A stretch of 64,000 nucleotides of DNA from Odontocerum albicorne (GCA_949825065.1 OX463856.1:18844632-18908631), one strand, 5' to 3'; counted from the stretch's first letter, positions 21,185 through 32,164 are shown. Translations and numbers: made by a program. The notes: generated by a model not told the origin, from the letters alone.

Positions 21185-21395
21185 GACGAACTATATATAA
21201 ATCTTAGTAGATCTTCCGATATGTGATAGTAACACAATCGGTTTTAGGTGCTGTGTAGTATTCATGTATAATCATACATTATAATAACAACTCCCACACA
21301 GGGTTGTCTTCAAGTGGTTCCTAACGCTGCACACGCCACCCAAATCTCTGAGGTTGATCATTCCACGCCACAGAATCAGTAACAGCAAAATTTTT
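21185..21395 (-). mobile_element. LINE-F internal part plus Repeat Z
   Basis: AGTAGATCTTCCGATATGTG and GATAGTAACACAATCGGTTT are the reverse of the LINE-F block at 50455-50520. Repeat Z follows from about 21295 (TTCCTAACGCTGCACACGCC, CATTCCACGCCACAGA). Since Z abuts LINE-F twice, it is probably the part of the same element upstream of its 3' end. Confidence 0.5.
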
Positions 21396-21465
21396 CTTTC
21401 TCTCGAACGTGATTAAGGATGTAGCATAGTTCCAGTGGTAAGATTATTCAAGATACGTAAAATGA

Positions 21466-21621
21466 AGTGTCATATGTTGCTACGCGAAAGAGTCTCTCAT
21501 CGAGCGATCGCAGAGAACGTCTGTGTTATGTAAGAAAGTGGAATGTTTCGCGAAGATATGGAGGTATTGTGAAGCACGCAAAATAATGTCGACAGAACGG
21601 GAAAATTTCCTCGCTGATTAA
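21466..21621 (+). other. Unrecognised 52-codon open, CpG-richer segment
   Basis: Open from after TGA (21463-21465) to TAA (21619-21621), reading ...CCYAKESLIERSQRTSVLC then KKVECFAKIWRYCEARK. CpG content is higher than in the flanks. There is no known domain and no obvious splice sites. It could be a small exon, TE coding sequence or chance. Confidence 0.2.
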
Positions 21622-23452
21622 TTTTTAGCCATTGAAGTCTGTTTCAAAACTCGGGCACTTAATAATTCGTAGGGTTAAATATGAATCGGATGAAGGAGTC
21701 TCCAGAATTTCGTCGTTTGCATCCACTATTTGAATCCAACTATTTAATTCTAGACTTAGGACTTCCGAGATCTGGGTGTTAATATATTATATGTTATTAA
21801 CAAACCATCGACCCGTGCCATGGACGGTTGAGTTTTTTTTATCAAGTTTCTAAACAGTTATAAAACAGCGACTGTGTATATAATATTAACTAGAATAACT
21901 ACTTACTATTCCTTTAAACATATTTTATTAAAAAAAATTAAATAAATAATTGGATTTGTAATAACAGATGTCGCACTATTTTTTTAAAAATGAAACGTGG
22001 TGTGCTGTAGTAATTAAATTATAAAATTAAAATGATACATTTTTATCCACGTCCTAATTGCAGTGTAATATATATGGTATATTATAATAGTCGCGAGTGA
22101 ACATTTTGTAATTTTAATATTCAACTGTCAGGTGATGTATCGGGGAGGTATCTAGGTGACAGATGTCAAATAAAATAATTTTAGGTTAGATGGTTCAAAC
22201 TCAATAGCAACTATTGCTAATATTTTTTAACCATGATTTTTATGGTCTACCTTGTACAGCCATTATTCATCTTAAAACAATAACAAAGATTTTTACAGTG
22301 ATAACACGTTAGCTCCCTGAAAAATAAAAGTGTTAGAGCGGCCGGATGCGCGCTTGGCTGGGGCAGTCCTGACCACTGGGATGCCGAAGACTAGACAGTA
22401 TTTAGGACCCAAACTTAGCAGGAATATGTTAATTCCGCTTTTCCAAGTGCCGCCTGATTCTGTATAGAGATTTCCAAACTTTTAAAACCTTAATTTTATA
22501 AAATCTAGCTACGGTGTACGTTTTGAGTAACAACTAAAGCTATCTTAAATATGTTGGTAACTTAGTTGAAATTTAACGACAGGTTTCTTTTTTTATCGTA
22601 GGTGGATCAAATATACCAGATTTGGAAAGAAGGCGAGTAACACGAATGATAAAGAGTTTTGCGGTCTTTTCCGGGTGAGCAGTTTCGCTTATTAATAAAT
22701 GCGATTATTATTTCCTTTGAGTTTACTATTGTAACAGTTTGTATCCGAGCTTATCTATGCCCCAACAGAAAAGCTGCAATCAATTTTAAATGCGACTTCA
22801 CGTTTCATTTTGGGTGGTATAAAGCAATGCCACATAATTCCACTATGTAAAATACTTGGGTGATTGATGATAAAGGAGAGGGTTCAACATAAGGTCAGAG
22901 TTATGGTGTTCAAGGCGATCTATAACCAGATTTTTCGATATTTTCAGGATTGTTTTAGACGAGAGGAGAACTCTGATTCTCGTCTCAGGCTAAGGTGCGA
23001 ATGTTCGTACTATGACTCTTCAGACTCCCAGTAAACTTTGTAAACCCAATTATTTGGGAAGAACGTTTCAAGAAGCGGGATCTCTTATATGGAACAATTA
23101 GATTTCTTCAATCTAAACAGAAAACCAATATAAAGTTTAAATTTGAGCGGAAGACAGTCTTCTGTCCTCCCTTAGGCAAATATTTAAATTGACGAATATC
23201 TCGGTAGACTTGAAAATCTATTTGTTCTCTGTAAATTTTCTTCAAAATAATATTTTGAGCAAGTAAGGAAACGCTCTTGAAGTGATGTCATTGATTGGGA
23301 AATGATATATCAAATCATAGTAAAAAAATATATGTTGTTGTTGATAGGATGTATGATTGTAGAGTAGTAGTGTGTGTGGAGATTTGTTTCTCTGCGTAAC
23401 CCATAACCCTGTGATGATATCTACATTCAATAACAAAGTTTATCTTTTTAAT
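21622..23452. other. Mostly unassigned; GC-rich patch at 22335-22410
   Basis: The patch AGAGCGGCCGGATGCGCGC and CTGGGGCAGTCCTGACC stands out in AT-rich DNA, but neither strand gave a recognisable protein or repeat. The ORF at 22659-22850 is unsupported. Confidence 0.35.
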
Positions 23453-23715
23453 ATTTCTTCTTCTTATCCGCTAGAACTTATTGCATGATTCGCTTCCATT
23501 GCTTTCATTTCGGAGCTATAATGATTGTCAAGCGTAATGGGGAACTATTAATTTAGTATACCCATCTAACTGGAGACCGTTCTCTGGTTCGTCGCCCCTC
23601 AACATATTTCTACCAGTTACCCTAAACTGTCATCTTTTTTGACATGTTCGAAGTATGGAAGTATTCTTTTCCTGCTTCGTCGATAGCCTTTCTTTTACCC
23701 GTATATCCTGGAAAA
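23453..23715 (-). pseudogene. LINE-C ORF2 C-terminal fragment
   Basis: From 23715 downward: YFEHVKKDDSL, RRT/NQRTVSS region, then PVRWVY.INSSPLRL..... with KQWKRIMQ near the end. This parallels FGHV.R.D.SLE...GRSPTRW.DQI.......W..I of the family at 28185. Several stops and shifts. Confidence 0.5.
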
Positions 23716-24394
23716 TTGATATATTGGTGGTATTTGTTATCTTTTTTAAATCGACATGAAAGAAAATTCAATAGTTTTTCATGAAAACTTAATATTTATA
23801 GAATTTGGATTCAGAATCTCATAAATAAATAATAATTTATACAAGTTTATGATTTTTTTGATAGGATACAAGTTTAATACTTATCAAACTGTCAACTAAC
23901 TTAAGACATACAGCTTTATAATAATATTCAATTTCATAATCGAAGTCAGCGAGGTCAAATAATTTTTGAACAAAAACTTAATTTTTAAACGCAACAAACA
24001 TTATTTTCGTTTATTTTTTTAATTATTATTTATGACATGCAACTTAATTGGTTGAATGTGAGAAATAGGTAAAAATTTACATATTGTCACTGCAGTTTAT
24101 TATCTTTAACTGACCCGCTGCTCTCTCTTATCTCACTGAAAAAAATCATAGTTTTTCCGATCATGGCGCTACGCTCAAGCAGATATTGATTATTGAGTTT
24201 CCCAGTTGACTACTCTTTTTTACGTTGTTTTTCGCTGTCCATACATTGGAATTAGTTGTCAACTAATGTTCGACTGCCTCCGTTAACGACATGTTTTAAA
24301 AGCTATTGAATAAACTTTTAATTTCTAGTTAGTTATGTTTGTTACGTGTTTCCTTTCCGCACATATAAAAATGGTATATAAAAGTAGAAAAGAA
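23716..24394. other. AT-rich stretch, nothing recognised
   Basis: No coding or repeat signal. 24100-24300 is slightly GC-richer. Confidence 0.4.
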
Positions 24395-25178
24395 ATGTAT
24401 GTGCATTGCTGTATGCTTATGACAGGGTGTAGAGGAGTGTAAATATTACGAGAAATGTGAAAAGAAAGATCTGAGAATAAATGTTGCGAAATACAAAGTT
24501 AGGGTGGTAGAAAAATGGGAAAAGGAAAAGTTAATATGATATACGAGTATCGGTGAGTAACGAAAGATTTGACCAAATTGAATGATTTTATTATTAAGGT
24601 AGTATTTTCTCTGATAACGGAACAATAATGAAGGATATCGAAGGGCATGTAGTGATAGGAAACAAAGTCAATGGGTCACTGCGACATATACAGGGAAATT
24701 GATATTATGAAAATATGCTTAGATGATAGTCCATAACAATATTTTAGTATCGTCTTTAATGTATGAGAGCAAAACGTGGACGTGGAAAAAGGCTGAAAAT
24801 ATTTGGATACGCGCTATATAAATGTATAATAGAATACGAAACGAAGTTATTATGGAGGAATTAGAACGTAAGGTTGGTGTATTGAGTACGATGGAAAAGA
24901 GGACATTGAAATGTTTTGGGCACGTGGAACGAATGAATGAGGAAAGACAAACAAATGTAAAGTTCAAATTTGAGTGGAAGGCTTAGCAGAGGAAGACCAA
25001 GGAAAGTGTGGATGGATCAAGAAAATGATATTTTAAATGAAGGAAATGTAAGTAAGAGTAATCGTAGGAGCAGTATGAGGAAGTATATGGATATGGAAGA
25101 GGTGAAATATGTATTTCGAGATAGAAAAGTCTGGCGTTTTATCCTCTTTAGCCACCCCAACAGGGTAACGCTAGATGT
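24395..25178 (+). pseudogene. LINE-A, longest copy, with RT catalytic box
   Basis: The only LINE-A copy reaching the reverse-transcriptase core. VCALLYAYD at 24397-24423 is the YADD box with the first Asp replaced by Tyr (24418-24420); an active enzyme needs that Asp. It continues with KKDLRINVAKYKV...VEKWEKEKL, IGNKVNGSLRHI (24655-24700), ILVSSLMYESKTWTWKKAE (about 24735-24800), NRIRNEVIMEELERKV, TLKCFGHVERMNEE and SGRLSRGRPRKVWMDQ. It ends with FRDRKVWR and a CTCTTTAGCCACCCC 3' end. Frameshifts and stops lie between blocks. The order RT palm, thumb, YGSETWTW, HVERMNEE, RGRPR is the standard C-terminal half of this non-LTR type. Confidence 0.82.
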
Positions 25179-25895
25179 AAAAAAAACAATCGAGTCAAAT
25201 CGTTTTTAAAAAATAGGAAAATAAATTCTTCATAAACAAGACGAATCTTGAAAAAATTATGTATGCTGTAAAATTAATAAATCACCTTTGAGATCGAGGC
25301 TGCAACACAACAACGTTAGTAATGTTTAAAGCAAAATCATCAAAACAAACCCCTGAAAAGTGTTCTTGACTCATGATACATAGGCGTGAAAACCTTTAAG
25401 AACAATTGTGAGCTAATTATTTAATTTCTTTGATTTTAGAAAAAGTTTGAGAACCAATGGGTTATTTTAAGGTCCAGTGACCTGTTAACATCACCTCGGC
25501 CCAATAAGTCCAATAAACCGGTAAGTTACTTCACTAATCACTCCCGCCCGTTCCGCAACCAGCTGGTGATATTCAAAATAAGACCACGGAGTAAGAAAAT
25601 ATAATTAGTTTTTGGTGTATCCTGGCAGACGGTAAGATTGAATGTACTTTGTAGCATTTTTGCATAGAAAAATATAAAATTTCAATGACTTTTTTCGAAT
25701 CTATAACTAAGTCAGAACTACAACTTGGTCAGCGATTCAAGCACTTGACGGACATAATATATTGTTATGGTGTTTATTTATTTATCATAGTTAAAAAAAT
25801 AATATTAACTAATTGAAGTAAAATTAATAAGTACGTTGGTGTCCATCTTAACAAATGGCAGTGAACAGGGTCGGAAGACATACGTCGTATCAAGG
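25179..25895. other. AT-rich stretch, nothing recognised
   Basis: No repeat or coding signal seen apart from ordinary AT-rich DNA; ends at a SINE-1 head. Confidence 0.4.
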
Positions 25896-26140
25896 ACCTC
25901 CGTGTTAGTACGACGCTGGTCCTAGTTGGTACGACGCCGGTCTTACGACTTGGATGTTATGGGTTCGATCCCCGCTGAAACCTAAATAAAAAAAAGGTTT
26001 TCAGTCTGGCTTTCACTTAAGGCCTCATAAGCATATTTCTGGTTGGTTGGAGGAGATTGCCACAAGGCAATAATCTCAAGAGATTGTGGCTGCTAGGTGT
26101 GATTTATTTAATAATAGTGGGTTCGAGTCCTGAATTAATA
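25896..26140 (+). mobile_element. Composite SINE-1 followed by LINE-F-type segment
   Basis: The SINE-1 part (25896-26075) has a partly duplicated head (GTACGACGCTGGTCCTAGTT, GTACGACGCCGGTC), an intact B box GGTTCGATCCC, TTTCACTTAAGGCCTC and TTTCTGGTTGGTTGG. It is followed in the same orientation by GGCTGCTAGGTGTGATTTAT and GTGGGTTCGAGTCCTGA (26083-26140), the second tRNA-like unit of the composite. The stretch between is shortened. This is the third locus with this order. Confidence 0.6.
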
Positions 26141-26351
26141 TTTTGTGAATTTTATTCGTCTTACAAAAAATGTCTCAATGATATTTTCAATTCGTTTAGG
26201 TATTATAAAATGAATAAAACTGAAAAAAAGGAAGAATATTTATTCAAAATAACAAATGATCTGTTTACAAAATAACTTAATTCTCTAAAACGTAAATAAA
26301 TACAGAACCATTGATAGAAAAATGACAGATTTTATGTGCTAATTATGGACA

Positions 26352-26438
26352 AAGTCTGTGGCATATTTATCTGGGTAATTTATGGTGTTGAGCCCTCCCA
26401 TATTTTGGGTCCGGACCCAGATAACTGGACGCCACAGA
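26352..26438. repeat. Imperfect inverted repeat, ~24-bp arms
   Basis: GTCTGTGGCATATTTATCTG (26352) pairs with CAGATAACTGGACGCCACAG (ending 26438), loop about 40 bp. It may be a remnant of a small hairpin element. Confidence 0.45.
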
Positions 26439-26659
26439 CCCGGGATCAAGTTTTAACGCTATTCTCAGACAAATCTGGGTTTGGAAAAAATAAGGTGACA
26501 ATATAGAGCGTGTCAACTGTTGGTTTATGAGATTTAATTGAGTTTATATATTAATTTTTATTTATAAATGGCACAATTTATGTCAAATGAAATAAAGCAG
26601 TCAAAACATCTGGTTGTTTAAAATACGCGATCTGAAAAAAACAAAACATGTAAATCGAT

Positions 26660-26990
26660 AGCAAAGTTCGAATAAATAAGACATGTGACAGGAAGACCAT
26701 GACATGTTTAATTCAGAGCCGACATAGCTAGAACGAAGAGCCTGCTTCAAACATCCAAGATGAGAATATTACGAAGCACAGTAGAAAAATCTCTCGGAGA
26801 TAGGATTGGAAACTCTCACATACGATAAACCTGCAACGCGGAGGATATCGTCAGATGGAGCAGGAAGAGAAGGCAGTTCTGGTGAGATTATGTGGATGGG
26901 ATGAGCAGTGACTCAATCCCATAAATTACGAAGACATCGCTTGTGAGGAAGATCGCTTAAAACGTGAGGAGGCAGCTGATGCTCCGTCTC
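26660..26990 (+). pseudogene. LINE-D ORF2 C-terminal fragment
   Basis: The frame with shifts reads ...SLLQTSKMRILRSTVEKSLGDRI, then NSHIR.TCNAEDIVRWS and F.DYVDGMSSDSI. It follows the EMKxLRKIAGKTLxDRxRSxxIRRxCNVEDIxxWxxxRKxxWxxHISRM pattern of a common arthropod non-LTR family. It ends near ...RRQLMLRLPKL. Highly diverged. Confidence 0.6.
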
Positions 26991-27037
26991 CCAAAATTGA
27001 TTGTCGCAATAAGTTCTCCATTAATAACAAGAGTTAA

Positions 27038-27240
27038 TGACATCCGTGGCCTAATTGGCGAGATGCTGGGTTATGGGCTCGATTCCCATTGTTATCTTTT
27101 TTTTTATTTTTTATAAAGAGTTTTATTTGTTTTCACTCAAGACCTCTTGAACACCTTTCTAGTGGTTAAAAGAGATTGCCGCATGTCAATAACCACACCA
27201 GTTTGTTTCTGTACACAGCAGAAGTGTTACACAATACAGT
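27038..27240 (+). mobile_element. SINE-1 copy
   Basis: GACATCCGTGGCCTAATTGG, GGGCTCGATTCCCATTG, TCACTCAAGACCTCTTGAAC, AGAGATTGCCGCATGTCAAT and GTACACAGCAGAAGTGTTAC. The middle of the head is deleted (the TCTTCCAGCC block is missing). The tail ACACAATACAG is followed at once by an inverted SINE-1 end. Confidence 0.8.
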
Positions 27241-27242
27241 TA

Positions 27243-27305
27243 TTGTATACTGTATAACCTGGCAGTTTCATTGTGATCTGTGGTGATCTTTTCCTACCAA
27301 TCAAA
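27243..27305 (-). mobile_element. SINE-1 3' end, tail-to-tail with preceding copy
   Basis: GTATACTGTATAACCTGGCAG and TCTTTTCCTACCAATC on plus form the reverse of a SINE-1 end. With 27038-27240 it makes an inverted pair joined at the tails. Confidence 0.6.
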
Positions 27306-27310
27306 AATCT

Positions 27311-27545
27311 ATGTCAAATGTTGGTTTTAGAATTTCCAAATACAAATTCCATAAAAAATGCATACATAATTTTGATTAAATAAATTTGTGATTAGTATTT
27401 TTGAGTTTTAAATCATATGATTTTTTTAAATAACCTGTTTAAGTAGTACTGTTCAATAAAACTATAAATGTAAAATAGAAATAAGTACCAAATGCTGGTT
27501 TAAGAGTTGAGAAATACATATTCCAAAAAAATATATGCACGTAAA
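27311..27545 (+). repeat. Direct repeat pair of ~60 bp
   Basis: TCAAATGTTGGTTTTAGAATT (27313) and CCAAATGCTGGTTTAAGAGTT (27487), each followed by AAATACA.ATTCCA.AAAAA. The second is 172-174 bp downstream. Confidence 0.45.
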
Positions 27546-27611
27546 AAAATAGAAAACAAAACAAACTTGGCACATAAATGTTTTTAATAGCTGGGAAAGA
27601 AAAATATTAAA

Positions 27612-27725
27612 AACCGTCAGACTGGCACTCCCTTTTCAATGGGTTCGATTATGGATAGAACCAGAAATCCCCGGGTTGGAAATTATGCGTTCTACAACTA
27701 CCAACTTTGATATGGAGATGGCCAT
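27612..27725 (-). mobile_element. SINE head and body fragment
   Basis: GTTCGATTATGGATAGAACCAG, CCCCGGGTTGGAAATTATGC and ACTACCAACTTTGATATGGAG on plus are the reverse of a SINE-1-type head, with an inserted or altered segment around the B box. Confidence 0.5.
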
Positions 27726-28180
27726 TATATATTCAATAGAAATTAATTATTAAATCTCAAATAAGAAAGGAATAGAAAATAAGGTAGTCAGTGCAGTAGT
27801 TACAATTTAAATAGTTGGTTATCCCTTAATCCACACGGGCGCCGGCCGGCTTCTTTACGTCAGTGGGAATGTGATGTAAACGAACATTCTTTTACATCTA
27901 GTTAAGAAAAAATACTTCTAAAATATTTTCATCTGAGATCCTCTAAACGTTTTTTTATAGTTTCATTTCTAATATCATTATTGGTTGTTATCAAAATCAC
28001 AACAATCCAGTTAATTTATGTCCGATATAGTACACGACTAAATTTGATTAATTCTATTATACGTGTACATCTCACTTCTGTTCTTTTTCATGCTTAATAA
28101 ATGCATTTTTACTATCTGCAATACATAATGTAAAATATACATCGTTTTAAAGGAAAGGCAAATTATCCACTCTGCAAGTA
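27726..28180. other. AT-rich stretch with a short GC patch
   Basis: CACACGGGCGCCGGCCGGCTTC (27832-27853) is a short GC palindrome-like patch. Otherwise nothing was recognised. Confidence 0.4.
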
Positions 28181-28184
28181 CATA

Positions 28185-28640
28185 TTCGTCTTCATAGCGT
28201 GATCAATCCTGAGTGTCGTGGTTCTCTAGTATGTCTCGAACATGATATTCCACCTGCCTCCATCCCTCTCGGTCTAGGGGCATGTTAAATGCAGCGCTTA
28301 AAAAGGATACTATTATTTGGTCCATCCACCTCACAGAACGTCATCTTTATACTCGCCTTCTCTTAACTGTCTTCTTTATCACAAGCTTCTCAAGACTTTC
28401 ACGATTCTTTCTAGTAACATACCTAAAGTGAGTTAGGATTCATTATTTTTCTGCTTGGCGAAAATCTTTCGGTTATCTTAATTTTTTTATTATATCATAG
28501 AGTTGTTGCGTCTTGTGTTCCATAGTATACGAGGCATTCGCCTCAAGCATCACATCTCGAAGGCATCTAAAATGTTTCTTTCTTTCTCATCGTCCATGTT
28601 TCCACTTTACATATATAGTGCTATAAAAATACTAGGGAAT
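28185..28640 (-). pseudogene. LINE-C ORF2 C-terminal region, longest copy
   Basis: From about 28630 downward: TMRKKERKHF.CLRDVMLEANASYTM, a degraded RKK..K.LDAFEMW.LRRMLRIPW. Then THFRYVTRKNRESLEKLVIK (FGHVARR...LEKLVV), KRRRV...DDVL.GGWTKQI (RGRRP.RW.DQI) and LDREGWRQVEYHVRD (DRxxWR). These landmarks lie in the correct order for the craniofacial-type non-LTR ORF2. Frame changes occur at least three times. Confidence 0.65.
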
Positions 28641-28854
28641 AAATTAGAAGGGTTTTGGTTCTTCTGATTATAATTTAAAATATTATAGACCAGTACGTAA
28701 TAATGCAAAAAACCTCATTTTTATGGATGTAGAGAACCATTTTACTTGGAAAGGCCTGTGACGAAGAATACATATCATGCTATAAAAAATGTATTTGTTG
28801 TCAGAGGAGACTGACGTAATTTTTGTCAGAGGAGACTGAGACCTAATAAGACAC

Positions 28855-28930
28855 ATGACTTCCATCCGCGAGTATCAGGTTAGATCCTGGTATTATGGAA
28901 CCCGAAACAAATCCCAGTATGGTAACAAGT
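28855..28930 (+). mobile_element. Possible SINE-2 head
   Basis: GACTTCCATCCGCGAGTATC, GGTTAGATCCTGG and GGAACCCGAAACAAATCCCAG resemble the SINE-2 head-body junction at 14520-14575. Weak. Confidence 0.3.
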
Positions 28931-29169
28931 TAAGTTATATGACCATTGTCACCATCGTTCTATGTCCTTAAGCAAACACGTAACACATTTACTATGTTCT
29001 ATCTGTCGCTTCCGCCACGTACATGCATACACTTTGTATTTATTGCACACATTTTAATATTGAATACTATATTCTTTCCTATTTTAGAAGTCATTTGGTC
29101 TTGCCGCGTTTCATAGAACTTTTCACACCATTTTCTTCTTCTTGTATATTTTATTTGTAATTTTTATAT

Positions 29170-29360
29170 TACATTTTCGTATACAGTACAGTCTGGCAGA
29201 TTTAACTCTATGTGGTAATCTCTTTCAACTTATCAGAAATATGTTAAAGAGGCCTTAAGTGAATACCTGGAACCTTTTTTAATAAAATTGGGCACCGATT
29301 GGAATCGAACCAGTAACCCTCAAGGCGGATAACAGGCATCTTTACCAATCAGTTTTCTTT
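29170..29360 (-). mobile_element. SINE-1 copy
   Basis: GTATACAGTACAGTCTGGCAG, CTTTCAACTTATCAGAAATATG, GAGGCCTTAAGTGAATACC, GATTGGAATCGAACCAG and CATCTTTACCAATCAG on plus. Confidence 0.8.
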
Positions 29361-29469
29361 CATTATTCATTATTTCTACATTGTGAAACCAATCCCTTCA
29401 TTGAATTCGCATCTTTCCTAAGACCCTAATTTATCTGAGCAAAATATATAACATACATGCATACCATCA

Positions 29470-29652
29470 TGCCAATTTTATATTGGTTTAGGCAGAGTGG
29501 ACGGAGTGCCATACTTTCCTATTTGTACAAACATAATTTGCCTTTTCCCCATTCATACACCTTATCACAAATCTCCTACGATTTCTCTGACACTGGATTC
29601 AACCATAATAATCTTGGTGGTTCTCTACCACGCCTTGCACTCATAATTGATT
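29470..29652 (-). pseudogene. LINE-A 3' fragment
   Basis: On minus: GTGCAAGGCGTGGTAGAGAAC, ATTATGGTTGAATCC, then RNRRRFVIRCMNGEKANYV and CTNRKVWHSV, the last part of the ORF. Confidence 0.7.
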
Positions 29653-29699
29653 AACTTTATTTAATGAATAACTTTACTAAATCACGTAACCTAGTTTGA

Positions 29700-29950
29700 G
29701 AGGCACTGAGAGGGCATGCGACCCCCATCACGCCTGGTCCCGTGGCGCCTCCAAGCACGATTATTACAAGAATGCCCTGTCCCTGTGTCCGTCCGTCTGT
29801 CGACGATTTTTTTATTGTTTTATTTGTCGCCTTTTCGTCGGCTCGGCGTGAATTTATTGTTCCTACTTCCAAAGACTGGACTTGTCGTAATCTTTCCTTT
29901 TCTCTTTCCCGGCCGATGAATGGAGGCTTTACACTGGTTAGGGAACTGTG
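29700..29950. other. GC-rich island of unknown nature, open on both strands
   Basis: Markedly GC- and CpG-richer than its surroundings. Plus strand is open for about 75 codons to TGA at 29949 (...PPSTIITRMPCPCVRPSVDD..., ...SKDWTCRNLSFSLSRPMNGG). Minus strand is open at 29657-29872. I recognise neither. A retroelement 5' region, an exon with promoter, or introgressed DNA are all possible. Confidence 0.35.
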
Positions 29951-30135
29951 ATAAGGCAGTGTGCGTAGATATTTTTTTTTGTATTAAACCCAGTAAAAAA
30001 TTACAAAGATTTTACAATTAACGATGGGCTTATGTTGTAATATTAAAAAAAAAAAAGATAAGAAGAAAGTCAAAAGAATTCATTGAATTATATCCAGGGT
30101 CTAGTTATTTGTTAAATAAAGATTTCGAAAATTTT

Positions 30136-30205
30136 TGCTAAGAATATATTTAGCTTCTGTTGTTTTATTTTGCTAAGAATATATTTAGCTTCTATTGTTT
30201 TATTT
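30136..30205 (+). repeat. 35-bp tandem duplication
   Basis: TGCTAAGAATATATTTAGCTT then CTGTTGTTTTATTT, repeated once immediately, with a single G/A difference. Confidence 0.9.
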
Positions 30206-30226
30206 TGTATCTAAACAAATATATAG

Positions 30227-30654
30227 TCGTCCGTGACCTAGTTGATAAATCACTTATCTCCCAATATGGGGGATTGCGAGTTCGAGTCCATATGGAACCC
30301 CGATTTTTTAGGATTTCAGTCTGATTCAAGCCTCTTGAACATATTTTTGGTTGTTTGGAAGAGATTGCCACATGTTAATTAACCCTTACAGGTACAGGTA
30401 AACTTCAATTATTTTTACTCAGGCTGCACAAAAAATAAAAAGTCAAGTTACTCATTATTTTTTTAATGTGTTTGAAAAATGATACATACAAATGCTAAAT
30501 TAACATATTTCAAAAGAGAGAGGTTTAATAAGTGGTACATTGCGTGTACCATTGTGCAGTACTGCGTCAAAAAAAGGTGATACATAACGTGGACCACTAA
30601 GCCTGTAAGAGTTCACCCGCCGGGTTGTACTGTATATAACAAAAGTGAAATTCA
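30227..30654 (+). mobile_element. SINE-1 split by a ~225-bp insertion
   Basis: The head and body run from 30227 (GTCCGTGACCTAGTTG, GCGAGTTCGAGTCC) to GATTGCCACATGTTAATTAACCC at 30387. The end resumes at about 30612 with CACCCGCCGGGTTGTACTG and a CAATACAA tail. Only the inner part 30388-30611 is foreign. The tail abuts LINE-A sequence TAGTGCAAATGTGAG, so the SINE itself sits in LINE-A. Confidence 0.65.
30388..30611. mobile_element. Small insertion with short inverted ends inside SINE-1
   Basis: It begins TTACAGGTACAGG and ends GCCTGTAAGAG. A 7-8-bp inverted terminus (TTACAGG/CCTGTAA) and a likely 7-bp flanking duplication (TTAACCC left, TTCACCC right) suggest a MITE. No ORF. Confidence 0.45.
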
Positions 30655-30892
30655 ATACAATAGTGCAAATGTGAGTGGAAGGCGTGATAGTGGAAGACCA
30701 AGGAAAGTATGGTTGGATCAAGTGAATGGTGTTTTTAATGAAAGAAACTTTATAAATTAGAGAAATCGTAAGAGTTTTATGAGAAGGGTTATGGATGCAG
30801 GAGAGGCGAAGGTTATGTGCCGAGATAGGAAAGTCAGGCGTGCTGTTCTCTCTGCTTCAATGACGTGATGGTATATATTATATGTATGTAAA
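30655..30892 (+). pseudogene. LINE-A 3' end
   Basis: GTGCAAATGTGAGTGGAAGGC, AGACCAAGGAAAGTATGG and TTGGATCAAGTGAATGG, through GCCGAGATAGGAAAGTC, to GACGTGATGGTATATATT. Close to the family consensus, so it is among the less diverged copies. Confidence 0.85.
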
Positions 30893-31430
30893 GAAATTGA
30901 GCAGTTTTGATGCAAAACCTCTGAATTAAGCATAAAACCCACAAAAGTGAGCGAGCATTTGAAAATTCCAGTCGAAACCACTCTTCGTTCGTTTTTTTGG
31001 TAATGCTTAAAAAAAAAGAGTTGGAATATTCGACACTGAACGCAAATTAAATAAAAGCTATAATTTCTTTGTTAATAAAAAAAATGAGATACCTTTAATA
31101 AAAAAGTGTTTAAAATTTTTAGTACATCCTCTGAAAATATTTCACAAGATTGGTACATGGAAACAGAACCGGAATCAGGTTTTAAGGAAACTATGGGCGC
31201 TTAAATAAATTGTATAATTGAACGTATTTTTCTACCACCCTTCTCCGACACAAACGATCTCTTGGCCGATGTGGTGCCTTCTAAAATAAGCACTCCGCTA
31301 CTTTTTCATCTTGTCAGTTCAATGGATGGGTGTTCGTTGAACTATTTTACGAAGCTTTTGTAAAGCGAAACAGTTTATTGGGTAGATTTTTTTCAATATA
31401 AGTGTTATTTTTTTCGTTTAAACTAGAGTA
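30893..31430. other. AT-rich stretch, nothing recognised
   Basis: No clear repeat or frame; 31230-31370 is slightly GC-richer. Confidence 0.4.
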
Positions 31431-31431
31431 A

Positions 31432-31640
31432 GTGTGCCACAATACAAAACTATATTATCTTCGGTCATATTCTTTGAGCCTTCGGGTTTTAGACCACTGG
31501 ATTAGACACGAAACTCGTAGTTCGTTTTCGGACGCGCATTATTACCGCCAGTGAAGGTCTACCCATCTAACAAATATTGCTATCAGTCTTTTTTTATCAG
31601 ACTGGGGCTCTTCTTTAATATTTGACATGAGGTAATTCGA
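31432..31640 (-). mobile_element. SINE-2 copy
   Basis: TTGAGCCTTCGGGTTTTAGACC and ACTGGATTAGACACGAAACTCG, then CAAATATTGCTATCAG, and a decayed head with GGTAATTCGATCCGG on plus. Confidence 0.65.
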
Positions 31641-32164
31641 TCCGGATCTAGCTTAGTCCGGATCTGATCACAAGTGTCGATCATCTCGATAAGAAAGGTA
31701 ATCTTTATCGATTTTGAGAAAGAAACGCATTTCTATAACAGATCATAAACGTTATGAACCCTCTTTCAATATTGATAAAAAATAATCATTTAATGCAATT
31801 CGTTTCCTCGTCTGTATATATGGCAATTTATTTAAAAAAATGTTGAGTTAGCTTCAATGATTGTCAACGTTTCAAAGACGTTGCAGCTTTCATCTTCTGG
31901 GCAATGTCAAAAAAACATTACCGAAATTGGTAAATAAACAAGAAGCACCCACATAGCAAACCGCACTCGTGAACATTCTACGCACGACCCAGCGAGTGTA
32001 TTGCGCGCGCTCCCTACATGGCAATTTCCAATTTACCTACTTGTGTTTTCGTTTGTGTTTCTCCAAAATCCAAAACGTCTGAAAAAACGTTTTAAATTAT
32101 TGGAAAAGTTATGAAAATCTTCAAACATATCTCTCTGACTTTTACTAGACGGGTAGGTATTCTT

